Assembly: GCA_049518415.1 (NCBI GenBank)
Contig: JBEKRX010000022.1
Location: forward strand, 15,954-79,953
Reading direction: 5' to 3'
From: CAVQND01 sp049518415
GTDB taxonomy: Bacteria; Verrucomicrobiota; Verrucomicrobiia; Limisphaerales; UBA8199
DNA: 64,000 bases
A program made the position numbers and the translations under genes. Below the pieces are notes generated by a model, which had not been told where the DNA came from, searched no databases, and saw only the letters and a list, made by a program, of their open reading frames with translations. Below are positions 25,366-33,320 of this stretch, in pieces; positions within the stretch are counted from its first letter, which is position 1; each line of letters begins with the position of its first letter.

Positions 25366-26309
25366 GCCAGCCGACGCGCAGTTTGGAGCAACCCGTTTCC
25401 GGCCCGGAGCCGCTGGCCGCCGAGTTGGTCAGGTCGGTCTCGGCCGGCACGGTGGTTCGCTGCCGCGAGCCGCTGGCCCGGCGGACCACCTTGCGGGTGG
25501 GCGGACCGGCCGACCTTTACGTCGAACCGGCGCTGGAACCGGATCTCGCCGTGGTGCTGAGCTTCTGCCGCGCCCGGGCGCTGCCTTGGTTCGTGCTCGG
25601 CCGTGGTTCAAATCTGCTGGTCAAAGACGACGGTTTTCGGGGCGTGGTGGTCTGCCTGGCTCAGCCCGGCTTTTGCCGAATAGAAGTGAGCGGCTGCCTC
25701 CTGCGTTGCGGCGCTGGCGCCAGGTTGAAGGACGTCGCCACTGAGGCCAGGCGGCAGGGCCTGGCGGGGCTGGAATTCCTGGCGGGCATTCCCGGCAGTA
25801 TCGGCGGCGCCCTCCGCCTGAATGCGGGGGCCATGGGCGGCTCGACCTTTGAGGCCGTCGAGTCGCTCCGCATGATGGATTGCCACGGCCAGGTGCGGGA
25901 ATGCCCGGGCGGGGAAATGCAGGCCGGCTATCGCCATTGCCCGGCTTTGAAAGGGCAGATCGCCTTGAGCGCCGTGCTGCGGGGCCGGCCGGAGTCGCGG
26001 GAGCGGATCGAGCAGCGCCTGGAGCAATTCAGCCGGAAACGCTGGCGCTCCCAGCCAGCCGCCCCCAGCGCCGGCTGCGCCTTCAAGAACCCCGCCGCCC
26101 TGCCCGCCGGCAAGCTCATCGATGAACTGGGCCTCAAAGGCCTGCGCGTCGGCGGCGCTTCGGTCTCGCTCCAGCACGCCAATTTCATCGTCAATGACGG
26201 CCGCGCCACCGCCCGTGACATCCTGGAGTTGATTGCGCTCATCCAGGAGCGCGCCCGGACGGAGCGGGGGATCGAGTTGGAGACGGAAGTGGAGATTATC
26301 GGGGAATGA
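25362..26309 (+). CDS. murB: UDP-N-acetylenolpyruvoylglucosamine reductase
   Basis: MurB reduces the enolpyruvyl group with NADPH and FAD to give UDP-MurNAc. The 315-residue protein has RRTTLRVGGPADLYVEPA, the FAD-binding VLGRGSNLLVKDDGFRGVV, and AGIPGSIGGALRLNAGAMGG. The position that donates a proton to the substrate is normally serine in the sequence GS-x-FKNP; here it reads SAGCAFKNP, so cysteine takes its place. The lengths of the loops fit the shorter type II enzymes. Start ATG overlaps the murG stop (ATGA). A 136-bp spacer with a small palindrome follows before ddl. Confidence 0.95.
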   Translation: MSQPTRSLEQPVSGPEPLAAELVRSVSAGTVVRCREPLARRTTLRVGGPADLYVEPALEPDLAVVLSFCRARALPWFVLGRGSNLLVKDDGFRGVVVCLAQPGFCRIEVSGCLLRCGAGARLKDVATEARRQGLAGLEFLAGIPGSIGGALRLNAGAMGGSTFEAVESLRMMDCHGQVRECPGGEMQAGYRHCPALKGQIALSAVLRGRPESRERIEQRLEQFSRKRWRSQPAAPSAGCAFKNPAALPAGKLIDELGLKGLRVGGASVSLQHANFIVNDGRATARDILELIALIQERARTERGIELETEVEIIGE

Positions 26310-26410
26310 AAACCGCCAAGCAATGCCAGCAACGGCTAAGTGTGCCGTTGGGCAAGTCCGCTCACGGATTGCGAGTGGAGGCCAGGGCGGTCATGGGGCG
26401 CAGGCCTAGG

Positions 26411-26428
26411 GCAGACAGGAATGTCTGC
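26411..26428. repeat. Short palindrome GCAGACAGGAATGTCTGC before ddl
   Basis: GCAGACA (26411-26417) pairs with TGTCTGC (26422-26428) around GGAA, 18 bp before the ddl start. It resembles a short dispersed intergenic word. If transcribed it would place a hairpin close to the ddl ribosome-binding region. Confidence 0.5.
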
Positions 26429-26445
26429 GCTGCGGGAATGCCTTT

Positions 26446-27366
26446 ATGGAACCGGGTCCTAAAGCCTTGAAGATCACCGTGATGCTTGGCGGCCCAAGCG
26501 CCGAGCGCGAAGTTTCCTTGCGCTCCGGGGCAGCCGTGGCCGAGGCCCTGCGCTCGCTCGGCCACCAGGTCCGCCAACTGGACCCCAGGGAGCCAACCTG
26601 GGAGCTGCCCAAGGACACTCAAGTCGTGTTCCTCGCGTTGCACGGCACCTATGGCGAAGACGGCACCGTGCAGCGTCGCCTTGAAGAATTGGGCGTCCCC
26701 TACACGGGCTGCGGCCCGGAAGCGAGCCGCATCGGTTTCGACAAGTTCCTCACCAAGCAGCGCTTCCTGGCCGCCGGCGTGCCCAACGCCCGCTTCGCCC
26801 TCATCGCTTCCCCCGCCGCCCCCTGGCCCAGGGGCTGGAACCCGCCAGTCGTCCTCAAGCCCATTCGGCAGGGCTCGAGCGTCGGCCTCCAATTCGTCGA
26901 GCGGGTCGCCGATTGGAGCCAGGCCCTGGCCGAGGCCATGCGCTACGACTCGCAAGTCTTGGTGGAAGAGAAAATCGCCGGCCGCGAGGCCACCGTCGGC
27001 ATCCTCGCCGGCCAAGCTTTGCCGCTGGTGGAGGTCAGACCCAAGACTGGCGCTTATGATTACCAGAACAAGTACACCCCCGGCAGCACGGACTACCTTT
27101 GCCCCGCCCCGTTTGACGCGGCGACCACTGCGCGCATCCAGGCGGCGGGGCTGAGCGCGTTCAAAGCGATTGGCGGACGTGATTATGGGCGGGTGGACGT
27201 GATGGTGCGCCCCAACGGCGAACCGGTCGTGCTGGAAGTCAACACCCTGCCCGGCATGACGGAGACCAGCCTGCTGCCCAAAGCCGCCGCCGCCGCAGGC
27301 ATTGATTATGCCGGCCTCTGCCAGCGGATGGTGGACCTGGCGCTCGAACGGCCTCCTGGCTCCTGA
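26446..27366 (+). CDS. ddl: D-alanine--D-alanine ligase
   Basis: Ddl joins two D-alanines for the MurF step. The 306-residue ATP-grasp protein begins with ITVMLGGPSAEREVSLRSG, followed by FLALHGTYGEDGTVQ, PYTGCGPEASRIGFDK, the glycine-rich ATP loop PIRQGSSVGLQFVE, VLVEEKIAGREATVGIL, and the metal-binding VLEVNTLPGMTETSLLPKAA near the end. All catalytic regions are present and the length is normal. The spacer before it contains a small palindrome; ftsQ follows after 11 bp. Confidence 0.96.
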   Translation: MEPGPKALKITVMLGGPSAEREVSLRSGAAVAEALRSLGHQVRQLDPREPTWELPKDTQVVFLALHGTYGEDGTVQRRLEELGVPYTGCGPEASRIGFDKFLTKQRFLAAGVPNARFALIASPAAPWPRGWNPPVVLKPIRQGSSVGLQFVERVADWSQALAEAMRYDSQVLVEEKIAGREATVGILAGQALPLVEVRPKTGAYDYQNKYTPGSTDYLCPAPFDAATTARIQAAGLSAFKAIGGRDYGRVDVMVRPNGEPVVLEVNTLPGMTETSLLPKAAAAAGIDYAGLCQRMVDLALERPPGS

Positions 27367-27377
27367 CTGCTGCCCCC

Positions 27378-28334
27378 ATGTGGTTCCAACGCAAATCCAA
27401 AAACCGGCGGCTCGGACGCGAGCACGTTCTGGATGTCAAGCTGCGCTCCAGCCAGGTCCGCGCCGCCCGCAACCGCCTGGCCGCCCTCGGCCTGGGCGCG
27501 CTCTTCACCACCGGCCTGGCCGCTTACCTGCTCTGGTGTGGCGGCCAATGGGCCCTCAACCGCCTGGTTTACCAAAACAAGGCCTTCGCCATCGAAGAAT
27601 TCGACCTCCGCACCGACGGCGTCATCGCCCTGGACCAACTCCGCCGTTGGACCGGCATCAAGCCCGGCGACAACCTCCTGGCCCTTGACCTTGCCCGGGT
27701 GAAACGGGACCTGGAATTGATCCCCTTGATCGAGTCCGCCTCGGTCGAACGCATCCCGCCCCATACCCTGCGCATCCGCGTCTTCGAGCGCGAGCCGATC
27801 GCTCAAATCAATGTCCCGCGCCCGGGCGCCGATGGCATCGAGTTGGCTGTCTTTCACATGGATGCGGAGGGCTACGTCATGCTCCCGCTCGCCCCGCACG
27901 AGCGCTCCCTCACCCCCGCTCCATCCGCCGAACCGCTGCCGCTGCTGGGCGGCCTCAACCCCAACGAGGTGCAGCCGGGCCGCTGCATCCAGACCCCCCA
28001 GCTCGCCGCCGCGCTCCTGTTGCTTGTCTCCTTCGATCGCTCCCCTATGGCCAGCCTCGTGGACCTCAAACGCGTTGACGTCTCCTCCCCGGAGGTCCTG
28101 ACCGTCACGACCGGGCAGGGCGCCGAAATCACCCTCGGCCTGGCGGACATCGACCGGCAACTCCGCCGCTGGCGCCAAATCTACGACCGCGGACAAAAGG
28201 AGAACAAGGTCATCGCCACCCTCGACCTCGCCGTCACCAACAACATCCCTGCCCGCTGGCTCGATGCCAGCACCGTGCCGCCCGGCGCCCCCAAACTACC
28301 TAAACCCCTTCGCACCAGGAAAAAACATGTTTGA
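27378..28334 (+). CDS. ftsQ: Division protein FtsQ (POTRA domain)
   Basis: The 318-residue protein has a basic cytoplasmic N-terminus (WFQRKSKNRRLGREHVLDVK), one membrane helix at about residues 38-58, and a POTRA-type domain at about 70-140: FAIEEFDLRTDGVIALDQLR, then LLALDLARVKRDLELIPLIE and RIPPHTLRIRVFEREPIAQI. The remaining beta-rich region fits the FtsQ C-terminal domain. FtsQ links early and late division proteins. It lies between ddl and ftsA as usual; its end overlaps the ftsA start by 8 bp. Confidence 0.92.
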   Translation: MWFQRKSKNRRLGREHVLDVKLRSSQVRAARNRLAALGLGALFTTGLAAYLLWCGGQWALNRLVYQNKAFAIEEFDLRTDGVIALDQLRRWTGIKPGDNLLALDLARVKRDLELIPLIESASVERIPPHTLRIRVFEREPIAQINVPRPGADGIELAVFHMDAEGYVMLPLAPHERSLTPAPSAEPLPLLGGLNPNEVQPGRCIQTPQLAAALLLLVSFDRSPMASLVDLKRVDVSSPEVLTVTTGQGAEITLGLADIDRQLRRWRQIYDRGQKENKVIATLDLAVTNNIPARWLDASTVPPGAPKLPKPLRTRKKHV

Positions 28335-29550
28335 GCCTTCCTCAATCATCGTCGGATTGGAAGTCGGCACCTCCAAGGTCTGCGCCGTCGTCGGCGATTT
28401 GGGCGCCGACGGGGCCTTGAACATCGTGGGCCTGGGGCAAGCCCGCTCCCGGGGCGTCCGCAAAGGCGAGATTAGCGACGCCCCGCTGGCCGAGGAAGAC
28501 ATCCGGCAGGCCATCGTCGAAGCCGAGCAAATGGCCGATGTCGAAATCCGCAGCGTCTATCTCGGGGTGACGGGCAGCCACCTGCGCGGCTTCAATAATC
28601 GCGGCGTCCACCCGGTCGTCTCGGCGGACCGCGAGATCTCCGAAGAAGACGTGCACGACGTCATCAAAAACGCCAAGACCATCAATCTCCCCGCCCAAAA
28701 CCACGTGGTTCACGCCATCCGCCAGCATTTCCTGGTCGATGGCCAGGACGGCCTCTCCAACCCCGTCGGCCTGCTCGGCTCCCGCGTCGAGGTCGATGTC
28801 CACGTCGTCCACGGCAACCTCAACCGCCTGCAAAATGCCATCCGCGCCGTCAAGGGCCTCCAGCTCGAGGTGGATGACATCGTCTTCAACGGCCTGGCCT
28901 CCGCGCTCGCGCTGCTGACCAACGAACAAAAAGAACTCGGCTCGCTGGTGGTTGATATCGGCGGCGGCACCACCGAATACGTCGTCTATGCCAACGGCAT
29001 CATCAAACACACCGGCGTCCTCGCCGTCGGCGGCGACCACGTCTCGAACGACCTGGCCTACGGCCTGAAAATCTCCCTTGGCCGCGCCGAAGAACTCAAG
29101 CTCGAACACGGCTCGGCCTTGGTCGATGACTCCCTCAAAGGCCAGACCATTGGCATCCCCAACGAACACGGCCTGCCCCAGAAGGTCGTCAACCTCGAAC
29201 ACCTCCGCCGCATCATGTCCCTCCGCCTGGAGGAGATTTTTCTGCTGATCGGCCAGGACCTCGAACAGGCCGGCGCCCTCGATTATCTGCGCGCCGGCGT
29301 CTTCCTGTGCGGCGGCGGCGCCCGCACCCCCCAGATCGCCAAACTCGCCGAGCAGGTCCTCCAAATGCCCGTCTCCCTGGGCAAAACCAATTCCATCAGC
29401 GGCCTCAAGTCCGCCCTGGACCAGCCCGAGTTCGCCACCGGCATCGGCCTGGTCAAATTCGGCTCGTTCCAACAACGCAAACGGGCGGCCAAGGCCTCCC
29501 TGACCCAAGGCCTCAAGAACACCATCAACCAGTTGTTCCGCAGGAGCTGA
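28327..29550 (+). CDS. ftsA: Division protein FtsA (actin-like FtsZ anchor)
   Basis: FtsA tethers FtsZ filaments to the membrane. ATG 28327 gives a 407-residue protein starting MFEPSSIIVGLEVGTSKVCAV, with the ATPase phosphate-1 loop; an upstream frame lies within ftsQ. Other actin-fold marks are LVVDIGGGTTEYVVY (phosphate-2), GVLAVGGDHVSNDLAYGL, and FLCGGGARTPQIAKLAEQ (adenosine site). The C-terminal KNTINQLFRRS is a short amphipathic end that suits membrane targeting. It overlaps ftsQ and precedes ftsZ by 4 bp. Confidence 0.96.
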   Translation: MFEPSSIIVGLEVGTSKVCAVVGDLGADGALNIVGLGQARSRGVRKGEISDAPLAEEDIRQAIVEAEQMADVEIRSVYLGVTGSHLRGFNNRGVHPVVSADREISEEDVHDVIKNAKTINLPAQNHVVHAIRQHFLVDGQDGLSNPVGLLGSRVEVDVHVVHGNLNRLQNAIRAVKGLQLEVDDIVFNGLASALALLTNEQKELGSLVVDIGGGTTEYVVYANGIIKHTGVLAVGGDHVSNDLAYGLKISLGRAEELKLEHGSALVDDSLKGQTIGIPNEHGLPQKVVNLEHLRRIMSLRLEEIFLLIGQDLEQAGALDYLRAGVFLCGGGARTPQIAKLAEQVLQMPVSLGKTNSISGLKSALDQPEFATGIGLVKFGSFQQRKRAAKASLTQGLKNTINQLFRRS

Positions 29551-29554
29551 CCCG

Positions 29555-30862
29555 ATGTCCGCCCGTCCACAACCTATGAGCGCCCCATTACAACCGGCCC
29601 CAGCCTCTCCCAGGAAAACGATTTCCATCAAAGTCATCGGCGTCGGCGGCGCCGGCGTCACCGTCCTGGAGCCGATCATCCGCGGCGACCTCGCCGGCGT
29701 CCGCTTCGCCGCGGTCAACACCGACGCCGCTTCGCTGGCCACCTCGGCGGCGCCCGAAAAACTCCACCTGGAAACGCGCCTGCTGCGGGGACTGGGCTCG
29801 GGCGGCGACCCGGATCGCGGGCGCGCCGCCGCCGAAGAGAACCTCTCCAGGCTCGAGTCCCTCTGCGAAGCCATGGAGGTCGTTTTCATCGTCGCCGGCC
29901 TGGGCGGCGGCGCCGGCACCGGCATCAGCCCCGTCCTGGCCCGCGCCGCCAAACAAACCGGCGCCCTGGTCCTGGGTTTCGTCCTGACCCCCTTCGACTG
30001 TGAGGGCGCCCGCCGCCAGCGCCTCGCCCTCCAGGGCCTCCGCGACCTCAAAGCCGCGGCCGATGGCGTCATCTGCCTCCCCAACCAGAAAGTCTTCAAG
30101 CTCATCGACGAAAACACCAGCGCCCTGGAGACCTTCAAGATCACCAATGAATACCTGGCCGAGGGCGTGTGCGGGTTCTGGCGTCTGCTGACGCACACCG
30201 GCCTGATTGAGATTCATTTCGACGACTTCTGCGAACTGCTCCGCGACCGCCACGCCGAAAGCGCCTTCGCCGTTGCCGAGGCCATGGGCCCCACCCGCTC
30301 CCGCGAAGTCACCGACAAGTTGCTGGCCCATCCCATGCTCGATGGCGGCCAGATGCTCGGCGAAGCCGACGCCGTCATGGTCAGCATTATGGGCGGGCCC
30401 GACTTGACCATGGCCGAGGTCAACCGGGTGATGGAACAAATCAACCGCCATTGCGAACACGCCCAGGTCGTCATGGGCGCGGCCATTGACGAGGCCTTCC
30501 GCGAGCGCCTGGCCGTCACTCTCATCGCCGCCCGCAAAAACACCGAGCCGGCCGAAGCGCAACCCCCGTCCAGCGGCGAGGGCCTCCAGGAGCAACTCCT
30601 GCCTCACGCCCGCACCGCGCGCCCCGGCTCCAGATTTGTCCCACCCCCGCCCGCCTTGCCCGCCGACAAAACGGACCAACTCCTGGCGCGCCGGGGGGCC
30701 GCCGGCTCACGCCAGCGCTTAAACCCCGCGCGCGCGCTCCAGACCCAGTTGCCCCTGGAAATCGTCTCCAAAGGCCGCTTCGCTAAAGGCGAGCCGACCA
30801 TCCACAAAGGCGAAAACCTCGATCTCCCCACCTACGTCCGCCGCGGCGTCGCGCTCAACTGA
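29555..30862 (+). CDS. ftsZ: Divergent cell-division tubulin FtsZ
   Basis: The 435-residue protein is the Z-ring GTPase, last gene of the dcw operon. It has KVIGVGGAGVTVLEPII (residues 26-42), AVNTDAASL, and the tubulin signature G115-LGGGAGTG123, where the usual central threonine is alanine. FVLTPFDCEGARRQRLA follows. The T7 loop, which reads NVDFADV in most bacteria, is E219-IHFDDF225: the first catalytic aspartate is replaced by histidine (H221), while the second (D224) remains. A long linker leads to LDLPTYVRRGVALN, a good match to the C-terminal peptide that binds FtsA. FtsZ of this phylum is known to be divergent. Context makes the identification safe. Confidence 0.93.
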   Translation: MSARPQPMSAPLQPAPASPRKTISIKVIGVGGAGVTVLEPIIRGDLAGVRFAAVNTDAASLATSAAPEKLHLETRLLRGLGSGGDPDRGRAAAEENLSRLESLCEAMEVVFIVAGLGGGAGTGISPVLARAAKQTGALVLGFVLTPFDCEGARRQRLALQGLRDLKAAADGVICLPNQKVFKLIDENTSALETFKITNEYLAEGVCGFWRLLTHTGLIEIHFDDFCELLRDRHAESAFAVAEAMGPTRSREVTDKLLAHPMLDGGQMLGEADAVMVSIMGGPDLTMAEVNRVMEQINRHCEHAQVVMGAAIDEAFRERLAVTLIAARKNTEPAEAQPPSSGEGLQEQLLPHARTARPGSRFVPPPPALPADKTDQLLARRGAAGSRQRLNPARALQTQLPLEIVSKGRFAKGEPTIHKGENLDLPTYVRRGVALN

Positions 30863-31178
30863 AGGCTGATTCCAAGGGCGTGGAAGCCCAACACGCAAAG
30901 AGAGTCGTGGCAAGCCTGCGGATAGGCAAGCGAGTACGGCGGTTGTTTGTTGCCCCGCAAGAAACCCGCAATTGGCCGGGTGCCTCTCACCACTTTCGGA
31001 CATAGGTTTCCTTCCGAGCAACGCCTCCCGCTTCACCTCTTCTCTCTGCTCCTGTTAATCCTGTCGCAGACCCGCGGTCATGCCCCCCTCTCCCATTCCG
31101 TGTTTGACTTCACTTCAGGCCGGCGGACAATACGCCTCCGGACATTTGCAGTGAAAGCTTGACCCTCAGGCGAACAAC
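30863..31178. other. Spacer after ftsZ
   Basis: 316 bp separate the dcw operon from the glycan-degradation region. No open frame here has a recognisable product. A weak inverted pair GGGCGTGGAAGCCC lies near 30876, but no T-run follows, so no terminator is called. The stretch 31030-31100 is rich in CTCCTGTTAATCC-like low-complexity words. Confidence 0.4.
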
Positions 31179-33287
31179 ATGAAAAGCACCTCGTTGCTCC
31201 TTACCAGCCATCAGAGTTTTCCCGGCTGGCGCAAATTCCTTGGGCGGGCGCACAACGCATTTGACTTATTTAACCTGTTCAACTCGTCTAACCTTTTGGT
31301 CGCGGCGCTGCGGCGCTGGGCCATCGCTCTGGCGCTGGCCACAGCCATCCCCCAGGCCCTGGCTGCTGAACCGGAGACGGTCTGGCTGTCTTCGCTGGAC
31401 CTTTCGCCCATTACCCAGGGCTGGGGTAAACCGCAGGCCGATAAGTCGGTCACGGGCGCGCCGATGTCCATCGCCGGGCGGAAGTTCGAGCGGGGCCTGG
31501 GCACCCATGCCGACAGCCTCGCGCGGCTTGACCTCCAGGGCGGGGCGGTGAAGTTCTCGGCCTTGGTCGGCGTGGACGACAACGCGCGCGACAACCACGC
31601 CAGCCTCTCCTTCAAGGTCGTCGGCGACGGCAAGACGCTTTGGAAAACCGGTGTCATGCGGCTCGGCCAGCCGGCCCAGCCGGTGGACCTGGAGGTCAAG
31701 GGCATCCAAACCCTGCTCCTGCTGGTGGATTCCGCCGGCGACGGCAATGACTTCGACCACGCCGACTGGGCGGAGGCCAAATTGCTGGTCACCGGCCAGC
31801 GGCCCGCCCTGGTCGGCCAGCCGCGCGAAGAGGCCGTCATTCTCACGCCCGAGCCGCCCCGCGCGCCCCGGATCAACGGCGCCCGCATCTTCGGCGTGCG
31901 GCCCGCGCACCCGTTCCTATTCACCATTCCGGCCACTGGCGACCGCCCCATGACCTTTGCCGTCGAGGACCTGCCGGCGGGCCTGGCCGTGGACGCCAAC
32001 AGCGGCCAGATCACCGGCCGGCTCGAAAACCCCGGCCAATACACGGTCACCTTCCGCGCCGCGAACGGGCTGGGCGAGGCCACGCGCAAGTTCAAGATCG
32101 TCTGCGGCGACACCTTGGCCCTGACGCCCCACATGGGCTGGAACAGTTGGTACGTGTGGGAGAGCCGCGTGACCGACAAGATCATGCGGGATGCCGCCGA
32201 TGCCATGGTCGCCAGCGGCCTGATCAATCACGGTTACCAATACGTGAACATCGATGATTGCTGGGCGGTGAAAGCCGGCGCGAACGACGCGACCCTCGGT
32301 GGCGAACCGCGCGATGCCCAGGGCAAGGTCAACCCGAACCGCCGTTTCCCCGACATGAAGGCCCTCACCGATTACATCCATGCCAAGGGACTTAAAGCCG
32401 GCATCTATACCTCGCCCGGGCCGCTCACCTGCGGCGGCCACGTCGGCGCCTTCGAGCACGAACAACTCGACGTCCAGCGCTTCGTCGAGTGGGGCTTCGA
32501 CTTTCTCAAGTACGATTGGTGCTCCTACGGCGAAAAGGCCAAAGGCAACAGCCTAGCCGAATTGCAGAAACCTTACCGCCTGGTGGGCGACCTCCTGCGC
32601 CGGCAGGACCGTGACCTGGTGCTGAACCTGTGCCAATACGGCATGGGCAACGTCTGGACCTGGGGCAAGGAAGTCGGCGGCCACAGTTGGCGCACCGCCG
32701 GGGACCTGGGCGGGTCGTTTGAAGGCATCCCCCTGGCCCTGTTCCGCGACGGCTTCGATGTGTATGCCCGGAACCAACTGCACAAGTTTGGCGGCCCCGG
32801 CGGCTGGAACGACCCGGATTACCTGCTGCTCGGCTACTTGAGCAACTGGAAAGGCCAAACCGCACCCACCCCCCTCACCCCCAACGAACAATACACCCAT
32901 GTCTCCCTCTGGTGCCTGGTGGCCGCCCCGCTCATCTTGAGCGGCGACATCACCCGCCTGGACGAGTTCACCCTGAGCCTCCTGGCCAATGACGAGGTCC
33001 TGGACGTGGACCAGGACCCGCTGGGCCGACCCGGCCGGCGGGTGGCCAGCGCGGACGACTGCGAAGTGTGGGCCAGGGACCTCGAAGACGGCGCCAAGGC
33101 CGTCGGCCTGTTTAACCGCGGCGAAATGCCCGCCCCGGTCGTCGCCAAATGGGCCGACCTCGGCCTCACCGGCAAACAAGACCTGCGCGACCTCTGGCGG
33201 CAGAAAGACCTCGGCAGTTACGAAGACCAGTTCCAAGCCACCGTGCCCCGCCACGGCGTGGTGCTCATCCGCTTGCGCCCAAAATGA
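31179..33287 (+). CDS. Exported alpha-galactosidase, GH27, with NPCBM domain
   Basis: The protein removes terminal alpha-galactose from glycans. After the leader come an NPCBM carbohydrate-binding domain (about residues 66-210, with GRKFERGLGTHADSLARLDL), an immunoglobulin-like putative domain (about 225-308), and a GH27 barrel from about 312: TPHMGWNSWYVWE, YQYVNIDDCW, nucleophile D446 in FDFLKYDWC and acid/base D509 in SWRTAGD. The start is uncertain. ATG 31179 puts about 40 residues, including a translated period-9 repeat, before the signal sequence; TTG 31296 would give a compact leader MVAALRRWAIALALATA. It is the first gene of a group for alpha-linked sugars. Confidence 0.92.
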   Translation: MKSTSLLLTSHQSFPGWRKFLGRAHNAFDLFNLFNSSNLLVAALRRWAIALALATAIPQALAAEPETVWLSSLDLSPITQGWGKPQADKSVTGAPMSIAGRKFERGLGTHADSLARLDLQGGAVKFSALVGVDDNARDNHASLSFKVVGDGKTLWKTGVMRLGQPAQPVDLEVKGIQTLLLLVDSAGDGNDFDHADWAEAKLLVTGQRPALVGQPREEAVILTPEPPRAPRINGARIFGVRPAHPFLFTIPATGDRPMTFAVEDLPAGLAVDANSGQITGRLENPGQYTVTFRAANGLGEATRKFKIVCGDTLALTPHMGWNSWYVWESRVTDKIMRDAADAMVASGLINHGYQYVNIDDCWAVKAGANDATLGGEPRDAQGKVNPNRRFPDMKALTDYIHAKGLKAGIYTSPGPLTCGGHVGAFEHEQLDVQRFVEWGFDFLKYDWCSYGEKAKGNSLAELQKPYRLVGDLLRRQDRDLVLNLCQYGMGNVWTWGKEVGGHSWRTAGDLGGSFEGIPLALFRDGFDVYARNQLHKFGGPGGWNDPDYLLLGYLSNWKGQTAPTPLTPNEQYTHVSLWCLVAAPLILSGDITRLDEFTLSLLANDEVLDVDQDPLGRPGRRVASADDCEVWARDLEDGAKAVGLFNRGEMPAPVVAKWADLGLTGKQDLRDLWRQKDLGSYEDQFQATVPRHGVVLIRLRPK
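31258..31293. repeat. Period-9 repeat (NNTTTAACC type) at a gene start
   Basis: Four 9-nt units read CATTTGACT, TATTTAACC, TGTTCAACT and CGTCTAACC. They lie directly in front of the signal-sequence codons of the GH27 gene. The same type occurs at 40898-40915 and 63749-63793, again by the 5' ends of genes for exported proteins. Confidence 0.75.
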
Positions 33288-33320
33288 AGGAAGGCGGGGT
33301 TCGGCTCTGAACCAGACTCC

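Noticed and set aside
28342..30198. 618-codon open frame on the minus strand
   Set aside because: It is opposite ftsA and ftsZ, both of which are certain; no domain is visible in the peptide.
30876..30890. Terminator after ftsZ
   Set aside because: Only a weak imperfect hairpin is present and no T-run follows.
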